Of a DNA stretch of 64,000 bases, positions 46,891 through 55,997 are shown one piece after another. The notes under the pieces were generated by a model. That model worked only from the letters and a program-made list of their open reading frames with translations. It had not been told where the DNA came from and ran no database searches. Both the position numbers and the translations under genes were made by a program. This stretch comes from an uncultured Bacteroidales bacterium (GTDB lineage Bacteria > Bacteroidota > Bacteroidia > Bacteroidales > UBA932), in NCBI GenBank assembly GCA_934691625.1, contig CAKUTA010000001.1, forward strand, positions 248,001-312,000, written 5' to 3'. Position 1 is the first letter of the stretch. Each line of letters starts with the position of its first letter.

Positions 46891-46923
46891 AGAGGCCGGA
46901 AGCATCGCTGCTTTCCGACCTCT
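46891..46923 (+). terminator. Hairpin after the FecCD permease gene
   Basis: AGAGGCCGGAAGCA pairs with TGCTTTCCGACCTCT (about 14 bp with a bulge and a G-T). The T-tract is poor, so efficiency is uncertain. Marks the end of the tyrS-rbfA-permease unit. Confidence 0.6.
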
Positions 46924-47001
46924 AGACGTGTACTAAAACCTAAACCTGATGCATAGATGCAGCCCGCCTCATGAATGTTGCATGAAAATGTTGAAATTTA
47001 T

Positions 47002-47038
47002 AAAAAAATAGGCGGAGGAGCTTTCCGGCTTCCTCCGC
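47002..47038 (-). terminator. Terminator of the histone-H1-like gene
   Basis: GCGGAGGA (47012-47019) pairs with TCCTCCGC (47031-47038); on the minus strand a T7 run follows (47002-47009). It lies 28 bp beyond the small gene's stop. Confidence 0.85.
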
Positions 47039-47065
47039 TTTTCATTTTGTCTGTGATGGACAGGC

Positions 47066-47239
47066 TTATTTGCTGGCCTCTACAGATACTTTTCTGAATT
47101 CCTTGAAATCTTTCATGAGTGCGAGCGCAGCTTTACGTGCACGTGCACCTGCAGCCTTGTTGCCCTTTTCTACCTGAGCCTCAGCGTTTGCTGCGAACTC
47201 CTCGTACTCTGCCTTGATTTTCTCAACGAGCTCTTTCAT
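47066..47239 (-). CDS. Histone-H1-like protein (Hc1 family), 57 residues
   Basis: Short minus-strand gene reading MKELVEKIKAEYEEFAANAEA, then QVEKGNKAAGARARKAALAL, then MKDFKEFRKVSVEASK. The N-half is acidic/amphipathic and the C-half basic, with the arrangement of the Bacteroidota 'histone H1' proteins related to chlamydial Hc1, which bind DNA and may condense the nucleoid. It lacks the long lysine-rich tail of Hc1. Own terminator downstream; upstream is a CTGTTTG/CAAACAG hairpin (47263-47280). Codon use looks like that of highly expressed genes here. Confidence 0.88.
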   Translation of the reverse strand: MKELVEKIKAEYEEFAANAEAQVEKGNKAAGARARKAALALMKDFKEFRKVSVEASK

Positions 47240-47434
47240 GACGTTATCAGATTTATTAGAAGCTGTTTGATTGCAAACAGATTCCTAGTTAAACATTAAA
47301 AATTTCGCTTTGCTCAGAAGATAAAGCATTGGAACAATATATCCAGGCAACTTCCTTGAAAAACTGGCTGCAATTTATGTATTTATACATTAATTTGCAA
47401 GGATAATTCTGAAAAATATTTGACTGCAAGCTGT

Positions 47435-48034
47435 CTAGAGGCTGTTTTCCTCTGCTTTTGCCTCTTTTTTCGCAGTATTGAAGCTGTTCATCGCCCTGTC
47501 GGCACCGATAGTGGTGAACGCCTTTATCCCATCGATTACCTTGGCGCAGATTTCCGGCATCGCCGCTTTCTCCTCATCGTTCATGGAACCTATCACGAAA
47601 TCCACCTGTCCGCCTCTCTGAAAATTGTTCCCTATGCCTATCCTGACTCTCGGATATTCTGTGGTCCCGAGCATCTCCTGAATGTTCTTGAGCCCGTTGT
47701 GCCCGCCGTCGCTTCCTTTCTTGCGCATCCGCAATGTCCCGAAAGGCAGGTTGAGGTCGTCACATATCACGAGCACGTTCTCCAGCGGGATGTTGAGGGT
47801 GTTGACCCAGTACCTGACAGCATTGCCGCTCAGGTTCATGTATGTGGATGGCTTCAGCAGAGTGATCTTTCTTCCTTTGAACGATATTTCGGCAATGTCG
47901 CCGTAGCGTCTGGTCTGGAATGCCGCCCCTACGTCCTTCGCCCATGCGTCCAGTACCATGAACCCGACATTGTGCCTGGTGTCAGCATATTCGGCTCCGA
48001 TGTTGCCAAGCCCTGCTACAAGATAGTTGTCCAT
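47435..48034 (-). CDS. pth: Peptidyl-tRNA hydrolase
   Basis: Recycles tRNA from dropped-off peptidyl-tRNA. 199 residues: LVAGLGNIGAEYADTRHNVGFMVLD with the catalytic His, ICDDLNLPFGTLRMRKKGSDGGHNGLKNI with the Asp and the GGHNGL signature, and YPRVRIGIG. The C-terminal ~15 residues are an extra Lys/Glu-rich tail. It follows rplY in the order seen in many bacteria (L25/CTC then pth), separated here by a terminator and a family 1 repeat. Confidence 0.97.
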   Translation of the reverse strand: MDNYLVAGLGNIGAEYADTRHNVGFMVLDAWAKDVGAAFQTRRYGDIAEISFKGRKITLLKPSTYMNLSGNAVRYWVNTLNIPLENVLVICDDLNLPFGTLRMRKKGSDGGHNGLKNIQEMLGTTEYPRVRIGIGNNFQRGGQVDFVIGSMNDEEKAAMPEICAKVIDGIKAFTTIGADRAMNSFNTAKKEAKAEENSL

Positions 48035-48041
48035 ATTTATA

Positions 48042-48199
48042 TTACAGATTTATGCGTTTCTGGTCTGCACTAGAGAACTAGTTAAAACCTAAAGCATATA
48101 TTTAGTTAATTAATTAAATATCAATATATTAATGTTTTTCAAAATCGTCATATATGTTATTTTGGGAAACGCTAAACAATTGTAAATTAACCGATTGAG
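48042..48199 (-). repeat. Interspersed palindromic repeat, family 1, copy 3
   Basis: The core palindrome is at 48134-48170: GTTTTTCAAAAT faces ATTTTGGGAAAC, with two arm changes that mostly still pair. It shares the ATATTAATTAATTAACTA-like middle and the terminal GCATAAATCTGTAA with copy 2. Its long arm has diverged most. Lies between rplY and pth. Confidence 0.82.
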
Positions 48200-48217
48200 A
48201 AAAATAGCTCCCTGTAT

Positions 48218-48260
48218 AAAAAAATCAGGACTGGCCGGAACATGTCCTGTCAGTCCTGAT
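48218..48260 (-). terminator. Terminator of rplY
   Basis: ATCAGGACTG (48224-48233) pairs perfectly with CAGTCCTGAT (48251-48260). On the minus strand the stem is followed by a T7 run (48218-48224). The loop is long (17 nt) and may hold an inner hairpin. Confidence 0.85.
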
Positions 48261-48278
48261 AAGATGCTGTTTTATCAG

Positions 48279-48941
48279 TTAGGCCTCAGCAGGAGTCTCA
48301 GCGGCAGCAGGTGCTGCAGCGGGAGCCTCGTGGTGTACGCCTTCCTCCATAGCCTCGTCAAGAGCCTCCTCGTATGCGATGTGGGCTGCTACCTGGCGTG
48401 AAGACTTCACGGTGCAGATGATGGTGCCCTTAGGGGAGATGACATTGACATTCTCATACTTGAGGTCGCCGGCAACGATTCTCTTGCCGATCTGGAGTCT
48501 GTCAACATTTATTACGAGCTCATCAGGAAGGTCCTTCATGAGAGCGCTGACTTTCAGCTCACGTACAAGCTTGTAGAACTTACCGCCGGCACGTACACCG
48601 ACAGCGTGTCCGGTGATTGTTACAGGAACCTTGATAGCGATAGGCTTGTCCTCTGTTACTGCGAGGAAGTCCACGTGAAGGCAGTTGTCCTTTACCGGGT
48701 GGAACTGGAGCTCGTGGAGAACAGCGAAATATTTCTTGCCGTTGCTGAGCTCGAGGTCAATGATATAAGAAGCCGGAGTGTCGGTAAGGCCTTTGAGATC
48801 CTTCTCGGAAATGGTGAAGAGAACGTTCTCGATACCTGCGCCATAGATGTTGCAAGGGATAAGACCCTGTTTGCGGAAATCCTTGATAACCGCCTTGTTG
48901 CCGGCCTCACGGACCTGGCCTTTCAATGTGAAATGTTTCAT
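48279..48941 (-). CDS. rplY: 50S ribosomal protein L25 (CTC/TL5 type)
   Basis: 220 residues. The N-terminal L25 domain (~1-93) has GQVREAGNKAVIKDFRKQGLIPCNIYG, which binds 5S rRNA. The C-terminal TL5 domain (~95-185) has VPVTITGHAVGVRAGGKF and DLPDELVINVDRLQIG. The tail is rich in Ala, Glu and Pro. CTC-type L25 is linked to general stress in some bacteria. Terminator 18 bp after the stop; a -7-like CAAATATA (49064-49071, minus strand) lies ~120 bp upstream. Confidence 0.95.
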   Translation of the reverse strand: MKHFTLKGQVREAGNKAVIKDFRKQGLIPCNIYGAGIENVLFTISEKDLKGLTDTPASYIIDLELSNGKKYFAVLHELQFHPVKDNCLHVDFLAVTEDKPIAIKVPVTITGHAVGVRAGGKFYKLVRELKVSALMKDLPDELVINVDRLQIGKRIVAGDLKYENVNVISPKGTIICTVKSSRQVAAHIAYEEALDEAMEEGVHHEAPAAAPAAAETPAEA

Positions 48942-49098
48942 TTCTCTGTTTGTTTAAAATGTGTTACTCAGTCTGGCTTTCAGGACAATGCCTGGCCAGC
49001 CCCCATTGCACCAAAAGCTGTTGCTTTTTCACGGGAACTTATCCGGATCCCCAAAATGCGGCGCAAATATAGTGATTTTCCGTAAAAATAAAAAGGAG

Positions 49099-49240
49099 CC
49101 GTTTTGAAATGATTGAAAAGTTTTTCCTCCCAAACATTCAGATAATAGTTTACTGGCAGCAGAAATAGAATGGAGCTGTATGAAATTTGAAACATGCTGC
49201 TGATAAATTTGTGTCATGAAAAATTAAACAGCTTCTTAAG
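49099..49240. repeat. Family 2 repeat remnant, copy C (rplY-sigma factor gap)
   Basis: GTTTTGAAATGATTGAAAAG (49101-49120) matches the left end of copy B, and CCCAAACATTCAGATAATAG (49129-49148) matches its right end. The ~110-bp interior with the central stem is missing. A second end-like piece, TTAAACAGCTTCTT, is at 49227-49240. It occupies the 325-bp divergent gap 48942-49266, which has no ORF. A TAAATTTG (49204-49211) is a possible -7 for the sigma gene. Confidence 0.65.
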
Positions 49241-49266
49241 GGTTTTTTGAGGAGACGCCGACTATA

Positions 49267-49833
49267 ATGACAGAAAGTTATCAAGTGGACACTAGAACGC
49301 GCGACATACTGATGGCGATATCTCTGGAGAATTCGCAGTACTCGCTGAGGCAGCTCTATGAGCTGTATGGCGGGCAGGTGTACCGTTATGTCGGGCTGTA
49401 TGTGCGTGACTGCAATGCTGTGGACGAGATTGTTTCAGATGTATTTATGGCACTCTGGAACAATAGGCGTGCGCTTCAGCAGGTAAGCAATTTTCAGGGA
49501 TATATCTACCGTATCGCCAAGTTCAAGGCTGTGGACTATATAAGGAAGGACAAGTCCAGGATGGCGCTCTGGAATGATGACATGCTTGAACTGTTTGCCG
49601 GTACCGACACCAGTCCTGAGGATGACTGTATATCAGACGAGATCGTGAGGGAGCTCAATTCCGCCATCGAGGCTCTGCCGCCGAAATGCAGGATGGCATT
49701 CAAGCTGATCCGTGAAGACAAGATGAAGTATAAGGATGCCGCGGAACTCATGGACGTGTCGGTAAAGACCCTGGAGACCCATATCCGGAACGCCATGAAA
49801 AAGATCTTCAGCGTTCTCGGGCAACTAAAATAA
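49267..49833 (+). CDS. RNA polymerase ECF sigma-70 factor (Bacteroidota FecI-like)
   Basis: 188 residues. Region 2 spans ~20-90 (LRQLYELYGGQVYRYVGLYVRDCNAVDEIVSDVFMALWNNR...GYIYRIAKFKAVDYIRKD). Region 4 spans ~120-175 (ALPPKCRMAFKLIREDKMKYKDAAELMDVSVKTLETHIRNAMKKI), with the helix-turn-helix. With fecR 190 bp downstream and a SusC receptor carrying an N-terminal STN domain, it forms a trans-envelope signalling switch for the nutrient locus. Confidence 0.95.
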   Translation: MTESYQVDTRTRDILMAISLENSQYSLRQLYELYGGQVYRYVGLYVRDCNAVDEIVSDVFMALWNNRRALQQVSNFQGYIYRIAKFKAVDYIRKDKSRMALWNDDMLELFAGTDTSPEDDCISDEIVRELNSAIEALPPKCRMAFKLIREDKMKYKDAAELMDVSVKTLETHIRNAMKKIFSVLGQLK

Positions 49834-49836
49834 CTT

Positions 49837-50005
49837 AAGTTTCGCAAGTGCGAAACACCTCTTTTGAGCCCTTGTGGCGATGGTAAGTCCTCACCCCGAG
49901 GAAGAGGATTTAGGAGAGGGATAACGTGGAAAGAAAAAGTGCGTAGGTCCTGAAAGATTGATAAATGAGATAAGTATATTATAGATTAAAATACTTGCGA
50001 AACTT
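49837..50005. repeat. 13-bp inverted repeat flanking the sigma/FecR gap
   Basis: AAGTTTCGCAAGT (49837-49849) and its exact complement ACTTGCGAAACTT (49993-50005) bracket 143 bp. The left copy also forms a local hairpin, GTTTCGCA/TGCGAAAC (49839-49856), that could terminate the sigma transcript. The interior has several GAGG/CCTC tracts and no ORF. Confidence 0.75.
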
Positions 50006-50025
50006 GATTGAAATAATAGATAGAC

Positions 50026-50979
50026 ATGGAAAACAGAAGGGACATAGAGGTGCTTGTCGCCGATTATCTCGCCGGTGAAGCAGATGCCGACGAAATCATG
50101 GCAGTCGAGGCCTGGCTTGCGGAAAGTCCGGAGAACAAGCAGCTGTTCAGGAAGATATCCGCATACTGGAATGCTGGAGTCACGTCTGCTGCCGACACTT
50201 CCCGAGGCTATGCCCTTCTGACGAAAAGGCTTTCTGGACACAGTGCCCGCTACGGACGGGTGGCGTCATACATGGCAGGACTGGCTGCCGCTCTGTTCAC
50301 CGGAGTCCTGGCTGGATTCATGCTGTCGGGACACGGCACCGATGTGATTGCTTATGTCACAGGGGACAGCATCTCGTCTTTCGTGTTGTCGGACGGCACC
50401 AGGGTGAAGCTGAACCGGAACAGCACGTTGAGAGTGCCTGACGGATATGACCGTCGCTCCAGAAAGGTGGAGCTTGACGGTGAGGCGTATTTCGATGTTG
50501 TGCACGACCCTGACAAGGAATTCAGAGTGAGTATGGGCGATGTGGATGTCACTGTCCTCGGGACAGAGTTCAATGCAGTGCACCATCCGGACGAAGGCAT
50601 TGTCACGACATCTCTTGTGCGTGGCTCGGTCCTGTTCAGCACCCCGTCCCAGAAAGTCAGGCTCTCCCCTGGGCGCATGGCACGTTATGATGTGCAGCGG
50701 GACGAGGTGGAGCTGTCGATGTTCGACAAGGATTCCACCACAGCCTGGACAGAAAATCTGATCCGCTACAAATCGGCGGATATCCGCAGCCTGATTCAGC
50801 GTCTTGCTGACGAGAAAGGTGTCACGGTGATGTTCCGTGGCGATGTCTTCTCGGATGAGGACCAGGTCTCCGGCTCCCTGGAGGCGACAATCCCGTTTGA
50901 GCAGATGCTGTCGATACTTCAGGCACAGGTCGATTTCGTATGGGAACGTAATGGCAACGACTATATCATAACTAAATAA
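50026..50979 (+). CDS. FecR-family anti-sigma factor
   Basis: 317 residues. A cytoplasmic N-terminal helical domain (~1-80) contains LVADYLAGEADADEIMAVEAWLAESPENKQLF. One transmembrane helix lies at ~83-105. The periplasmic FecR domain (~115-215) has SDGTRVKLNRNSTLRVP and GEAYFDVVHDPDKEFRVS, and the C-terminal DUF4974-type domain ends LQAQVDFVWERNGNDYIITK. It holds the sigma factor until the receptor's STN domain signals substrate. 7 bp before the receptor gene. Confidence 0.94.
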   Translation: MENRRDIEVLVADYLAGEADADEIMAVEAWLAESPENKQLFRKISAYWNAGVTSAADTSRGYALLTKRLSGHSARYGRVASYMAGLAAALFTGVLAGFMLSGHGTDVIAYVTGDSISSFVLSDGTRVKLNRNSTLRVPDGYDRRSRKVELDGEAYFDVVHDPDKEFRVSMGDVDVTVLGTEFNAVHHPDEGIVTTSLVRGSVLFSTPSQKVRLSPGRMARYDVQRDEVELSMFDKDSTTAWTENLIRYKSADIRSLIQRLADEKGVTVMFRGDVFSDEDQVSGSLEATIPFEQMLSILQAQVDFVWERNGNDYIITK

Positions 50980-50986
50980 CAACCAG

Positions 50987-53900
50987 ATGAGACAATATTG
51001 GGCTTTAGCAGGAAAGGCGGGAACTCACGTTTTTCCATTATCAGGCAGTGTCCGCTTCAAGATGATGGTATTCATCGCCGCGGTATTGTCATTGTTCTTC
51101 AGCATTCCGGCAGAACTTCATGCAGCCGGTCAGGTGCAGAAGATTTCTATTCATACGAAGGGTCAGGAACCTCTGACTTCGGTTTTCAGGACAATCGAGA
51201 AAAACAGCATCTACCTGTTTAACTATCAGGACAAGGATGTCGCAGGCATAAAAGTGTCTGTCTCGATGAACAATGCTGCTATAGAGAACGTTATGAAGGC
51301 TGTCCTTGACAGCACAGGCCTGGTCTGGCAGATAAAGGGCAAGAATATCATTGTATCTGCAGCCAGGCAGCAGCCTTCCGGCCCGAGGAAAAAGGTCACG
51401 ATCCATGGAAAGGTTCTGGATGCTGACGGACAGCCTGTTCCTGGAGCAGGAGTCCTGGATCAGGCAGGAAAGACAGGAACTGTGACTGACATCGACGGAA
51501 CCTATTCCATGAGCACAACAGAAGGTGCAGTCCTTCTCTACAGCTGTAGTCGGCACTTCAGATGTCATCAACATGACTCTGAAAGCTGAAGATATCCAGC
51601 TTGATGAGGCTGTCGTGACTGCACTCGGTATCCGCAAGTCCGAGAAAAGCCTCGGATATTCCATCCAGCAGGTCAATGCAGAGGCTTTCTCCAAGGTAAA
51701 GACGGACAATCCTCTAAACATGCTTAACGGAAAAGTCGCAGGCCTTACACTGAATACCAGGTCCGCAATTCTCGAGGATCCTTCAGTGCATCTGCGTGGC
51801 GAGACTCCTATCTATGTCGTGAACGGTACACCTGTCAAATACTATAGAGGTGTATCCAACGACGATATCGAGAGCATCACAGTCCTGAAGGGGCCTCAGG
51901 CGGCTGTCCTTTACGGTGCAAGAGGCGCCAACGGTGCGATTCTCATAACCACGAAGTCCGGTACATCAGCTGACAAGGACGTGGATGTCACTGTCAATTC
52001 TTCCACGATGTTCACAGCCGGCTATCTTACCCTGCCGGAGCAGCAGACTACTTATGGTACAGGAGAATATGGACGCTACTCATATAAGGACGGAAAAGGA
52101 GGCGGCCTGTATGACGGCCTGTGGACATGGGGACCGAAGCTGGACCAAAAAGACCCGTTCTCCTCTAGCGGAATGTGGGAGACTGTCCAGTACAACAGCC
52201 CTATAGATCCGGAGACAGGGGAGCGTATCCCGATTCCGTTCGTCTCCCATAAGAACAATTTCAAGAACTTCCTTCAGGAAGGCTTTGTCACAGACAACAA
52301 TGTCAGCGTCGCCAAGAAGTTTGACGGCGGCTCATTCCGTGTCAGCCTGAACCAGATGTACAGACGCGGACAGACCCCTAATACCGACCTCAAGAAGTTC
52401 GGTATCACGGCCGCTGCGAACTATAACATAACCAGGAAGCTGCATCTCAATATGAATATGATATACAGCTATATCTACTCGAAGAACCGCCCTTGGTCAG
52501 GCTACGGAAACCAGCATCCTTATTACAATATTCTTGTATATATGGGTGCCAACAATGATATCCGCGACCTGAAGAACTATTGGGAGGATGGACAGACCGG
52601 CTATGCGCAGAGAAACTGGAACCATGTATGGTTCAACAACCCGTGGTTCGTGGCGTATGAATACACCCGCCCTTACAGCGAGCCGGAGCTTATCGCATCA
52701 GCCTCACTTGACTACGACATCATTGACGGCCTTAACTTCATGGTGAAGGCTGCGACAGACTCCAAGCACCAGAACCTGGAGACATGCAAGCCTTATGCGT
52801 GGGTAGGAAACGATAACGGAGGATATACGGTATCTGGTGACAGGAACGTGGATGTGAACATCGACGCGATGCTCTCGTACAAGAAGAAATTCGGCTGGTT
52901 CGATATCGACGCCATGGTCGGAGCCTCCATGTACGACGCTATGCGTAACTATCAGGAATCAAGCACTGACGGCGGTCTTCTCCAGCCTGACCTCTATAAT
53001 GTGTCCAACTCGGTGAACACGCCGAAGGTCACTACTACCGTGCAGAGAAGACGTATGTCGGGTGTCTATGGGACCGCCACATTCGGCGCCCTGAACGCCA
53101 TCTTCCTGACATTCACAGGAAGAAACGACTGGTCATCCACATTGAACCCGGATAACAACTCTTTCTTCTATCCTTCAGTCAGCCTCAGCGGCGTGATGTC
53201 CTCTCTGATAAAACTTCCGAAGGCGATCTCGTTCTGGAAAGTCAGAGGTTCGTGGGCGAGGGTAGGCTTCGACCAGAGCACGGTATATCTGCTCGAGGAG
53301 GCATACTCGTTCAATAAGTACTGGAACAGCAATGCTTCCATGACTCCTCCTACACTTGTGATAGACAAGGGTATCAAGCCTTACTTCACGAATTCCCTGG
53401 AGGTCGGCACAGATATCCGCTTCTTCGACAACAGGCTGCGTCTGGATTTCAGCTGGTACAGCACGAAGGATGAAGGTCAGATCCAGCGTGTGGATATAAA
53501 TCAGTCCAGCGGATACGAGGAGATGCTCACTAACGGCAACGACTACAGGAGAAAAGGCTACGAGGTCATTCTCGGCACAGTCCCTGTACGCACCCGTGAC
53601 TGGGAATGGAAACTGAACATGAACTGGTCATTGACAAGAAAATATCTTGACAAGATCTATAACGGAGCCTACAACTACAATAACCTCAAGGAAGGTGACA
53701 GGGCAGATGCAATCTATGCCCAGGTATGGCAGCGCGACCCGGAGGGAAACTTCATCGTGTTCGAGAACAACGGCCGTCCTATGGAGGACCCTTACCAGAG
53801 AATAATCGGATACTCCGGTCCGGACTGGGAGTTCGGTATATCTTCAAGCCTCCGCTGGCGCAAATGGACAATGTCCTTCGACATCTCCGGACGTGTGGGT

Positions 53901-54398
53901 GGCGTTATCCGTTCCGACCTGAACTCCAGGATGATCGAGGCTGGAACGCACAAGAAGACAGCTGTTCCTGAGAGGGAGCTTGACTGGGCACAGAAGCCGT
54001 CATTCATCCCGCCCAATGCTGTTATCGTGACAGGTGGAGAAGTCACTTATGACGATCATGGAAATGTGATTTCCGATACCAGGACATTCGCTCCATCCTC
54101 CACTCCTGTATATTTCAAGAGCTGGATAGGCTACCTCGGAAAGCTGAACGGCCCTTACACTCTTGGATATAACCTGTACAAGGCAGATTTCATCAAGTTG
54201 AGAAATCTTTCGATTTCTTATAATTTCTCGTCATTGATAAAGAAGAACAAGGTGGTTAAGGGACTGGAGCTCTCTCTTATCGGAAACAACCTTCTTATCT
54301 GGAAGAAGCTCGATAACGAGGACCCGGATGCGGCGTACAAGAATTTCTCGTACCCTACAGAGAGGATGGTCGGATTCAATTTCTCTATCTCGTTGTAA
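50987..54398 (+). pseudogene. SusC-like TonB-dependent receptor, frameshifted near codon 187
   Basis: N-terminal part (50987-51589): a signal region with helix VFIAAVLSLFFSIPAELHA, an STN signalling domain (~48-122), and a carboxypeptidase-like domain starting VTIHGKVLDADGQPVPGAGV. It then runs into stop in frame. The remainder continues in the next frame (51525-54398, 957 codons): the plug with LDEAVVTALGIRKSEKSLGYSIQQV, SITVLKGPQAAVLYGARGANGAILITTK, and a 22-strand barrel to the C-terminal aromatic end NFSISL. The carboxypeptidase-like domain lacks the usual IGF/IGY segment at the break, fitting a small deletion rather than a base-call slip. All other parts look intact. Read-through would need a frameshift; the gene is probably inactive or an assembly collapse. 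Confidence 0.85.
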
Positions 54399-54416
54399 TC
54401 TAAAAAGACATTGGTT

Positions 54417-55979
54417 ATGAAAAATATAAAAAGCGGAATCCTGGGATTTGCACTGCTGGGACTGATGTCCATGATGACTTCATCCTGCGACTATACGCTG
54501 GCGGAGGTCAGCAAGGATGTGAACAAACCTACGCAGGTTCATCCTAAGACTATATTGACAACGCTGGATATCAATACATTCGGTATCGAGTACTATGGCA
54601 TTGAGCCATATCGTATGATATGGATGTGGGATAACCGTGGCGGAGGTGGACATTTCAATCTTCAGCGGCGCAACTTTGTTGGTGAGTTCAGACGTATAGC
54701 CTGGTGCTACGACATGAGGCGGGAGGCTGAGCGTGTAGGCGATGAGAGATATTATTATCTTGCCTCGTTCTTCAGGGCATGGTGGATGTTCTCTGTCACA
54801 CGTCTGTTCGGAGATGTTCCTTATACTGAGGCGGGCGAAGGACGTCAGGACACCCCGAACTATTATCCTTCCTATGACAAGCAGGAGGATATAATTGCAG
54901 GCATCCTGGACGAGCTTGCCGAGGCCAACGGGAAGCTGGCTCAGTATGATGCCACGTCCGTTGACGGGGATATCATCTATGGAGGGAACATACGCAGCTG
55001 GCGCAAGGTTATAAACACGCTGCGTCTGCGTATCCTCATAAACTGCACATCCGTGGATTCGATCCATGGCAGGACTCCTGAGGAGATGTTCGCCGAGATT
55101 GTCAATGATCCTGACAGCAACCCTCTTATGGAGAAGCTGTCCGATAGTGCGATACGTGACGAGGCTGGAAATTCAAGCAATTACAATTACTACAACAACA
55201 ATAATTTCGTATCATCATACCGTATCTCCAGATATGTCGTGGAGCTCATGAAGAAGAGGAAGGACACCAGGCTTATGCAGATCGCGGAGGTCATGATGAA
55301 ATATGAGAGTGTCCCTGGCACCGATGTCAATGACTTCGCCAACTATAACGGTGTCATTCCTAACCCGGGAGCCACGAGCGACAACAACAGTGTGGAAATG
55401 AACAACGGAAGCCAGTCCAAGCTCAAGAAGAAGTGGTATCTGGAGCCAAAGGGGCCGTCAGCTATGAATATCGGCTACCCCGAGCAGGAGTTCATTCTTG
55501 CAGAGGCTGCTCTCCGCGGATGGATCCCTGGTGATGCCGAGGCCTACTACAATGCAGGTATCGCAGCCGCATGCGAGTTCCAGGGCATAGGCGCTGCCGC
55601 CATAAAGGCTTATCAGGAAAATGCTGATGTCAAGCTTGCCGGCACCCCGACGCAGAAACTCGGCAAGATCATAACTGAGAAGTATCTGAATTTCTTCATG
55701 CAGGGCGCTTACGAGCCTTATTTCGAGCTGAGGAGAACTGGGTATCCGGATTATTCGGAGTTCCTGAAGAGAAACATTGACAACCTCTATAACGATGGCT
55801 ATCTGCCTCTGAGGTATCTCTATCCTCAGACGGAAATCGACAACAATAACAGCAACGTGGTAGAGGCCATCAAGCGTCTGGATAAGGGTGATGACAGGAA
55901 TTCTAGGATGTGGCTTATCTCCGGGACTGACCCTCTCTTCAATCCTGACCCGTTCCCGTTCAGAAATATGAACAAGTAA
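54417..55979 (+). CDS. SusD/RagB-family nutrient-binding lipoprotein
   Basis: 520 residues from ATG 54417 (MKNIKSGILG); lipobox TSSC gives a surface lipoprotein. TPR-like helices are seen (RYYYLASFFRAWWMFSVTRLFGDVPYTEAGEG, the classic SusD segment), and later EFILAEAALRGW and YLNFFMQGAYEPYFELRRTGYPDY. It is the lid of the SusC channel and binds the substrate. 18 bp after the receptor. It belongs to the SusD-like group with shorter N-terminal region. Confidence 0.92.
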   Translation: MKNIKSGILGFALLGLMSMMTSSCDYTLAEVSKDVNKPTQVHPKTILTTLDINTFGIEYYGIEPYRMIWMWDNRGGGGHFNLQRRNFVGEFRRIAWCYDMRREAERVGDERYYYLASFFRAWWMFSVTRLFGDVPYTEAGEGRQDTPNYYPSYDKQEDIIAGILDELAEANGKLAQYDATSVDGDIIYGGNIRSWRKVINTLRLRILINCTSVDSIHGRTPEEMFAEIVNDPDSNPLMEKLSDSAIRDEAGNSSNYNYYNNNNFVSSYRISRYVVELMKKRKDTRLMQIAEVMMKYESVPGTDVNDFANYNGVIPNPGATSDNNSVEMNNGSQSKLKKKWYLEPKGPSAMNIGYPEQEFILAEAALRGWIPGDAEAYYNAGIAAACEFQGIGAAAIKAYQENADVKLAGTPTQKLGKIITEKYLNFFMQGAYEPYFELRRTGYPDYSEFLKRNIDNLYNDGYLPLRYLYPQTEIDNNNSNVVEAIKRLDKGDDRNSRMWLISGTDPLFNPDPFPFRNMNK

Positions 55980-55997
55980 TATCAATGAAAAATTATT

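Noticed and set aside
51525..54398. Second half of the SusC-like gene as an independent receptor lacking STN
   Set aside because: It would start inside the carboxypeptidase-like domain, with no signal peptide, so it could not reach the outer membrane.
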